DNA of 64,000 nt from Lunularia cruciata (taxonomy: Eukaryota > Streptophyta > Marchantiopsida > Lunulariales > Lunulariaceae). The position numbers were made by a program, and so were the translations under genes. Positions within the stretch are counted from its first letter, which is position 1. Every line of letters begins with the position of its first letter. Below are positions 58,057 through 64,000 of this stretch, in pieces. The stretch is taken from NCBI GenBank assembly GCA_948567375.1, contig OX419762.1, positions 53,896,841 through 53,960,840 of the forward strand. The letters run 5' to 3'. The notes under the pieces were generated by a model, which worked only from the letters and a program-made list of their open reading frames with translations, was not told the origin of the DNA and did not search any database.

Positions 58057-58608
58057 TGTAATAGCTCCTGAAGGCAAAAGCACACAAGATTGGAACTCTC
58101 AAAAAACTCCACTGCTCCAAAGAAGTACATTGACTTTATTTATAGCAAAGAGGATCCCCTCCAAGGGAGCTACACCCTTAGATTAGATACATGGATTGGT
58201 GACATGTCAGCAAACTATACCCTTAGATTAGATGCATGGATTGGTGATATGTTGATCCTTGTCCTATTTGGTTGGTCAAACAAGTATGACCAAAGGGAAT
58301 ATTTGGAGAATCTTATTGTAGGAAACTTAGAATAGCATGGAAGAGGTATTGTTGGAAAGATCTTGATGAGACAAAAAAGGAAGAGAAGATACAAGTTTTC
58401 TCATGAGGGGAGTAACATTCCATTTTTTGAGGCTTAATTCTTTTTTTTAGGCCTCCAAACTTGGCTCTGAAGTTTGGTGTATTTTTGGGATCTGTCCTAT
58501 TAGTGGAAGTTCTCTTTTGGTGATTCCTCTATCTGATCTACTTAGATCATCTTGTACAACATTGTTAAAGATATTAACAAGCCAATTTGTCTAGCTAATG
58601 GTCTTACA
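58057..58608 (+). repeat. Solo LTR (TGTAATAC family), short form without the internal duplication
   Basis: It starts TGTAATAGCTCC and ends GGTCTTACA. It is flanked by TCTCT and TCACT (4 of 5 match). At 552 bp it has only one copy of the CCTATTAG...TTTTGGTGAT unit that is duplicated in the 735-742 bp copies, and is more diverged, so it may represent an older subfamily. Confidence 0.8.
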
Positions 58609-58610
58609 TC

Positions 58611-58732
58611 ACTCTAATGAACCTCAATATCCCTTTTTCTCATCTATGACCATGTCTAAAAATTCAATTCCACTCCAATGAAACTCAATATCCCCTTTTC
58701 TCATCTATGACCATGTCTAAAAATTCAATTCC
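58611..58732. repeat. 61-bp tandem duplication
   Basis: Two adjacent 61-bp units (58611-58671 and 58672-58732), each running from ACTC(T/C)AATGAA to AAATTCAATTCC, with only a few differences. They directly follow the solo LTR's target-site copy. Confidence 0.9.
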
Positions 58733-60088
58733 ACTCCTAGACTCATAAGGGCAAGGAGTGAAATATTGGATGTATTGCTAACTACAAATCCATTCTTGCA
58801 TAATGAGTTCATTGATGATTCAACTTATCTTCAATTTTTCTCCATCCATGCTTCAATTTCTTCTTGGTGAGCCCTTCACCCGTGCACTTGTCTTTCTTCC
58901 ATTTGCATGCTACTTTGTAGGAGGCCATATACCAAGTCCACTTTTAATCTCTCTTCACTAATAAATTCAGGAAAATTTTTCCAGAACTTCACAAGATAAG
59001 TGGCCATGTAATTGAGAACAACAAGCAGGTTTCTTACAAGTCCCTCCATGGATTTGACCAAAAATGTTCCGTGTAATCAAGATAGTCCAAAATTTGATTA
59101 TAATGGTGCATTATCATTCAAAACCTATCCTTCTCTTCATCCCTTGCTTTTTCTTTTCACAATTCATCCATTTCTTTCGGAAAACCTCCAATTGTGGAAG
59201 ACACCATAGATGCATTAGACACCATATTCAAAAGATGTTGACGTATAAATTGACACAAGAGAGGAAATGAGATCCTCACACTCGTGTAGAATTGAATAGT
59301 TTGGAGGGGAATGAAATCCTCCAATTCGGGTGGAATAGAATCAGTAACCGAATGAAATTAGAACATTGATTTTGGCTGGCAAGGAACCTATGCTTTCCAT
59401 ATTTGCTACCATGATTGCAAAGGCAACGTAATGCAATTACATTTCTCTTCCAGTTCTCAAAATGCTGGTGCAACAATATATCACGTCATTTCATCTCTTG
59501 GCACCCAAATTCTTCTTTGATAATATAGATTGCCAGGCAGTCCAGCATGCACATCAATGTCACTCTTAGTGCCCAAGCACTTCTAGTTCTACGATGGGCA
59601 CACTGCTAACAAGTAACCTGATTAAGCCGCGTCTAACAACCCTCAAGTCAAGGCCCAAGAGACAAACGATTTGTAACATTAGCACAGGCGGAATCTTAAA
59701 TATTGAAACTTTAGGAAAAACTTAGCACTAACTACAAAGAGAACAAGAGAATCTTACATTTTGAACATCCTTAGTGATTATGATTATGGAGCGAGCGGAG
59801 CAAGTTTCAATTCAGATCCATGTCGTGCTACGTATCATTTCCTTTGGTGCTAGTACCTTCTCTTATCACCTAATAATTCATGTCAGAAGTCGCGCGTAAA
59901 TAAGGGATAGTAAAATCTCACGATTGGAAAGGTTCTAGAAACGGCCTCTGTACAGTATTATGGATACCCCAAAAACAATTACGGGCATTTCCTTTTCTGG
60001 GTAGTTTTATTTTACGGGTAGCAGAGAAAACTTGTACGGGTACACCTCCATCCCCTGTAAAATAGTCCCGTATAAACCATTATTAAAG

Positions 60089-60090
<2 letters not shown>
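58733..60090. other. Unassigned DNA
   Basis: No gene is recognised. Minus-strand open stretches at 58876-59061 and 59276-59476 lack motifs. Around 59990-60080, several CGGGTA and GTAAAAT phrases in both orientations give a partly palindromic structure that recalls 18620-18850, but I could not define ends. Confidence 0.35.

Positions 60091-60119
<29 letters not shown>
60091..60119. repeat. Homopolymer C run (29 bp)
   Basis: An uninterrupted C tract. Its real length is uncertain because such runs are error-prone in assembly. Confidence 0.9.
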
Positions 60120-60123
<4 letters not shown>

Positions 60124-62382
60124 TTTTCATATTCATAACCTGCAACTCTAAGAATGTAAAAAGGAGTCTCGTTTCTTTAGTTTGTTGTCAAATGCAATTC
60201 TTGCTCGTGATAATTGGCATGCATTTCAAACAAATTTCAGTGAAAAAGGTTTCTGATATTTGAAATGACTAGATTAAATATTGTAAGTATCAGTAAAGGA
60301 ATAATAATAATAATAATTTTAAAGCATTATTCTCAAGACTGTATAATTATTTTTATGACACAAAAGAATGGTGAATAATTGTCATCTTCTTTATCACTCC
60401 AGATTTTAACTAGTTGAAATCTTTTGTGAAAACAGTTTTATAAAATTTGTTTCTTCTGTTCTCAAAGAATTGAACTTCCCTCGTTATAATATTCTCCTGT
60501 GTTCTAACTTTCTGAATTTTTTTATTTTTTTTTATTTTTAAGGCATGTCCTTCATGTGGTTCATATCTCTCTCTAAACTCTCTCCATTACCTTATTGGAA
60601 AAAGCATTAATATTTTCACATGCATTTTCTATTGCTTCACACCTTCCACTAACTTTGACAGTGTTAGATTATATCTCTCGTCAAGTTGGAGAATTCTATT
60701 TCCACAACCCTCTCTAATTTAGCGGTGGATTCCTAAACATCTAGGCGGAAATAGGAGTGTAGCGGGAGCATTGCTTCCGTGTGCAGGTGTCAGGAGCTCG
60801 AAGTATGAACGCCTGAGCTCGTTTTGGTTATATATGCCTATAGTCCGTGTCATCTCAATTTCGTGACTTTCATGTTCTTCATGCTCTGTTGCTTCTTGAG
60901 GTTCTCCTCTTGTGTGGAAAATGATTCAAAATTTAAGATTCAAGTGAATTTCTGGTTTATGTGACTGTAATGTGTACTAATTCTGAGGATGGTTTCATGT
61001 TATCTAAGGAGCTCTCTGGATTTCGTGTTATTTATTGATTACTATGGAAGCTTAATTGCCCAAGGTTTCGAATCGTGACGCGGTTCTTCATGTCCTTCCC
61101 ATGATGGTTAAATAGTCCGGATTTTGAGCTATAATTCGATCTGATTATGAGCTTATAGGACTTTCGGGAGAGAATTTGTCTTTGCCCGAGGTTATCTGAG
61201 TTTTGTTTGTCCATGGAAATTCGATTTCCTCAAGGCGTTAACACGTTAACTCCAACTTTGTTTTGATGAGATGATCCCATGGTTCAGAATTCATTTTAAA
61301 TCATTTAAGCAATTGAGATCTTTTGAAATAATTTGTATCCTCTTTGGCGAAAGACATAGAGAATTTCATGCCCTCGTTCTTATCCAGCTTCTTTTTCTTC
61401 AATCTATTGATTGAAGAAATTTTATTATTCTTCTAACCTATTGGGAGATCGTTTTTAAGCACCCCGAACTCCCATGGACTCAAACTAACTAAGTTCCAAT
61501 TTTCTACTGGTTATGTTATCCAATTCGAAACTCAAGATTCCAAGAACAAGTCAAGGTGAACCACAGCTGTTCATCTGACCAACCTCAAGCCAAAACTTAC
61601 ACATAGAGGTTCAACGACATACATAAGATCGGGAAGAGGTGGACCAAACCACATTCTTAGCATATACCAAGACGGAATATACCATGAGAGCGTCAACTTT
61701 TAGATATTTTTTAATAGATATTTGAATTATATTGAAAGAAGCTTTCATACAATTTTATAAAAATAAAATAATTTGAAGAGATTAATTATATTTTCATCAA
61801 CTTTTCATAATAGTTTATTATCTTTTCACTTGTCACGCTTAGAATATTCAATTCAATAAAATACAAACAATTAAAAAAAAACCCATAACACCGAGTAATT
61901 CGAACTTGAAAGTTTATTTATAATTTCCATCTTTGAGAGGCGACACGAATGGACTTGCTACGTAAGTTGAAAGGGGATATAAGGGCCCGGGACGCCACGT
62001 TAGAGACGAAACAGATGCCACGTCTGCCTGAGGAGCGCCAAGTCATGCGCCAGGGTATGGTGGAGTCCTTTGAGCAACTCAGGGTGCCAAGTTTTGAGTT
62101 TCTGGATCAGTAGTAGTCCTCGCGTCGAAAGGTCGTGTCAGGAGAACTCCCCAGGTCAGGTGATGAGGACTGGAGTGATGGAAATTCTGGCACATGTTTG
62201 TTTCATTATTGAGCTACGTAATACATGTCTACAGAAGCTAGCTATTCTGTGACAGCAACTCAAGAAACCTCTCGGTTGTTTGGCTCCTTGGGTTTTCAAA
62301 GGTCCAACTGAAGAAGTCAGGAGCATTCCCCGCTTTACTGTCAATCCATCCAGACTAAAGCGCCCCCTAAACTATAAACATG
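60120..62382. other. 3' flank of the aldehyde oxidase and unassigned DNA
   Basis: It includes an ATAATAATAATAATAAT run at about 60301 and AT-rich stretches near 61700-61890. On the plus strand 61949-62113 is a 55-codon open frame (MDLLRKLKGDIRARDATLET...) of retroelement-linker flavour with no firm match. The aldehyde oxidase 3' UTR should occupy the stretch just left of 62383. No other gene can be supported. Confidence 0.4.
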
Positions 62383-64000
62383 CTAGCACTCTGTGCCCAG
62401 TGAGTCTAAATATTCTTCCACGTTGTACAGGCCACATAAAGCTTTCACTTTCTCCATTGAAGCCGATGAGTCCATTCTGAAGTAAGTGCTTTCAGATTGC
62501 TTGCTGTCTGGACCAGATGAAGAAAGCTGTTTCAGATCTGCTCTTGCTGCTCTGATTGCGTCCCTGATAGCACTGTGTACTGAGGTTGCCAGCAGCAGCG
62601 GTGGTTCTCCCGCAGCTTATCGATCACAAACAAAAATTCAAGGTTGGGTCAGTTGTAAGTACTTGACAGAGGAAGTAAGACATTCACACTGATGAATGGA
62701 TTTCATGAGTGATTGAGAACTCGATGCGATTTGTAGTCGGACGCGAGCGAGCTTTGCTTTCATTGATGCGGTATTTAAGAAATCAGACAAGAAATGGAGT
62801 CTGTCACTAACCAGACTAGTTCCTACTTCTTCATACTTCAGAAGAAAGGATGTCAAGAAAGACTCTTCTGTAAGCATACTACTTAGGATCGGATGAGAGC
62901 GTTGGAAGAGGTAACAGAGGATCTGTAAGAAGAAGGAACGGAACTGAAGCGATTGTGCTTTTCCACTGTCGACCTGCGCTAACGCACTAATTTGATAGTC
63001 AATACTAACTAAACACGACTGTATAAACTTTTGAGGGGAAAACTTGTATAGGAAAGCAAGAAAGAAAAATACCTACAAGAAAGTAATATCTCAGTGCAGA
63101 CAAGGACCTAACCTGATTTAGTTTCAACTTCTGAAGATTATATATCAATGAGTAGTAGAAAATTGGACTTACTTTTGGACGAGAGAATTCGGTCGCTATC
63201 GGCAATATCCAAAAGTTCCACGTTGAACTGGCGTGGAATATTGTCGAGGTTGGGTGGTTTGTAAGTCCACGTTCCGTTAGTTATCAGAACCCCATTCTTA
63301 TCCCATTTAATCTCCTCCGTAACGTAGAAACCGATCCCTTGAACGAAGGACCCCTCGATCTGAAAATTCACATTCACATCTATCAGCATTTAAGTGGCAA
63401 CTTTTGGATCCAAATGTGATATTTAAAAAAAAAACACTTCTATGAACATCAAGAAATCCATCGGAAACCTTCATGGACTTGCAATTTGCTCACTACCTGT
63501 CCTATATCAACAGCAGGATTGAGACTTTTCCCGCAGTCATATAGAAGGTCTGTTTGAAGTATCGTGACGGCCCCTGTTAGAACATCCACCTCCACCTGAA
63601 ACATTCAGATGACAAGATGAGTCTGACGCTGTCTGTAAATCCTATCGTTAGTACAAACACCCAATAACTTCCCGATGACTTCAGCTTAAATCCAGCTATT
63701 TGGGTGAGTCATAACTTTCAGATTATCACGGAACTTTTCATTCAATGAAGAAACCTTGGCTGTGTTCTTGTGAAATCAAGCTTTAGGATTCATCAGTATG
63801 GATCCACATTTCAGTTGTTTCTATCTAAAGAAGCAACTGACAGATTCCAACTAAAGATTCGAGAAATCACAAACTTACCTCGCTGACACAAGCTCCAGTC
63901 GCAAGATACGGACGTGCTGTTGGGCCACTTCCCCTGGACTCTGATTCAGCTGACAGTTTTACCCCTGAGAATTTGGCCTGGAACCAGCAAGGAGAAGTAT
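62383..64000 (-). CDS. AO: Aldehyde oxidase, last four exons (partial, continues past the right edge)
   Basis: A molybdenum-cofactor oxidase that oxidises aldehydes (in plants abscisic aldehyde or indole-3-acetaldehyde, among others). Minus-strand exons are 63879-64000 and beyond, 63497-63595, 63173-63359 and 62383-62615. Donors are GTAAGT, GTAGTG and GTAAGT; acceptors are TTTCAG, TTTCAG and ATAAG, and all phases join. The reading gives [73 protein letters not shown], then [20 protein letters not shown], where the Glu of GEPP is the catalytic base in the family. The tail [18 protein letters not shown] matches aldehyde oxidases rather than xanthine dehydrogenase. It stops at TAG 62383-62385. 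About 210 of an expected 1350 or so residues are in the window; the flavin and iron-sulphur domains are outside. No lesions are seen. Confidence 0.92.

Noticed and set aside
62383..64000. Xanthine dehydrogenase instead of aldehyde oxidase
   Set aside because: The C-terminal tail [14 protein letters not shown] fits aldehyde oxidases; xanthine dehydrogenases end with a different NPATPERIR-type tail.

Overview
This window is land-plant nuclear DNA: two intron-bearing, organelle/metabolic-type host genes sit in a dense, nested bed of decayed retrotransposons. No bacterial features are present. GT-AG introns, initiator-tRNA-Met primer sites, chromodomain Ty3/gypsy elements, a plant aldehyde oxidase and a plant cis-prenyltransferase support a plant. 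A retrotransposon carrying a cytosine methyltransferase is a trait reported in the literature for charophyte algae and dinoflagellates, so a seed-free plant lineage (bryophyte, lycophyte, fern) is my best guess, but I cannot fix the species.

Layout. 1-1.45 kb: nothing recognisable. 1.45-2.8 kb: decayed fragment of the methyltransferase retroelement. 2.8-9.1 kb: chromodomain Ty3/gypsy element whose LTRs carry strong heat-shock-element clusters, itself broken by a solo LTR. 9.1-15.5 kb: unassigned DNA. 15.7-17.75 kb (minus): cis-prenyltransferase, at least three exons. 19.4-31.65 kb (minus): a LINE split in two by the centrepiece of the window, a 9.7-kb Ty3/gypsy-like element (20357-30100, plus). 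Its polyprotein order is gag with two zinc knuckles, aspartic protease, C5 cytosine DNA methyltransferase, reverse transcriptase/RNase H, DDE integrase and a C-terminal PHD finger. Its terminal repeats are split (B - internal - A - B - A'). 32.4-35.7 kb: decayed ORFs of an unknown repeat family with a solo LTR. 35.7-46.8 kb (minus): another chromodomain Ty3/gypsy element, whose RNase H is interrupted by a 4.5-kb block with an intact 722-codon ORF. 46.8-48.4 kb: inverted partial copy of the same element. 48.4-62.3 kb: relics (an integrase, solo LTRs), microsatellites and unassigned DNA. 62.4-64 kb (minus): the last four exons of an aldehyde oxidase, running off the right edge.

How it fits together. 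The host genes appear independent. The repeats are nested in a readable order: the LINE is older than the methyltransferase element, and the chromodomain element at 2.8 kb is older than the solo LTR inside it. The methyltransferase element fuses an epigenetic writer (DNMT) and a probable chromatin reader (PHD) to the replication machinery. Stops in its frame are mostly of types that C-to-T change would create, and its repeat copies differ almost only by transitions, which is what heavy cytosine methylation leaves behind. All counts and alignments here were done by eye; no database search was possible.
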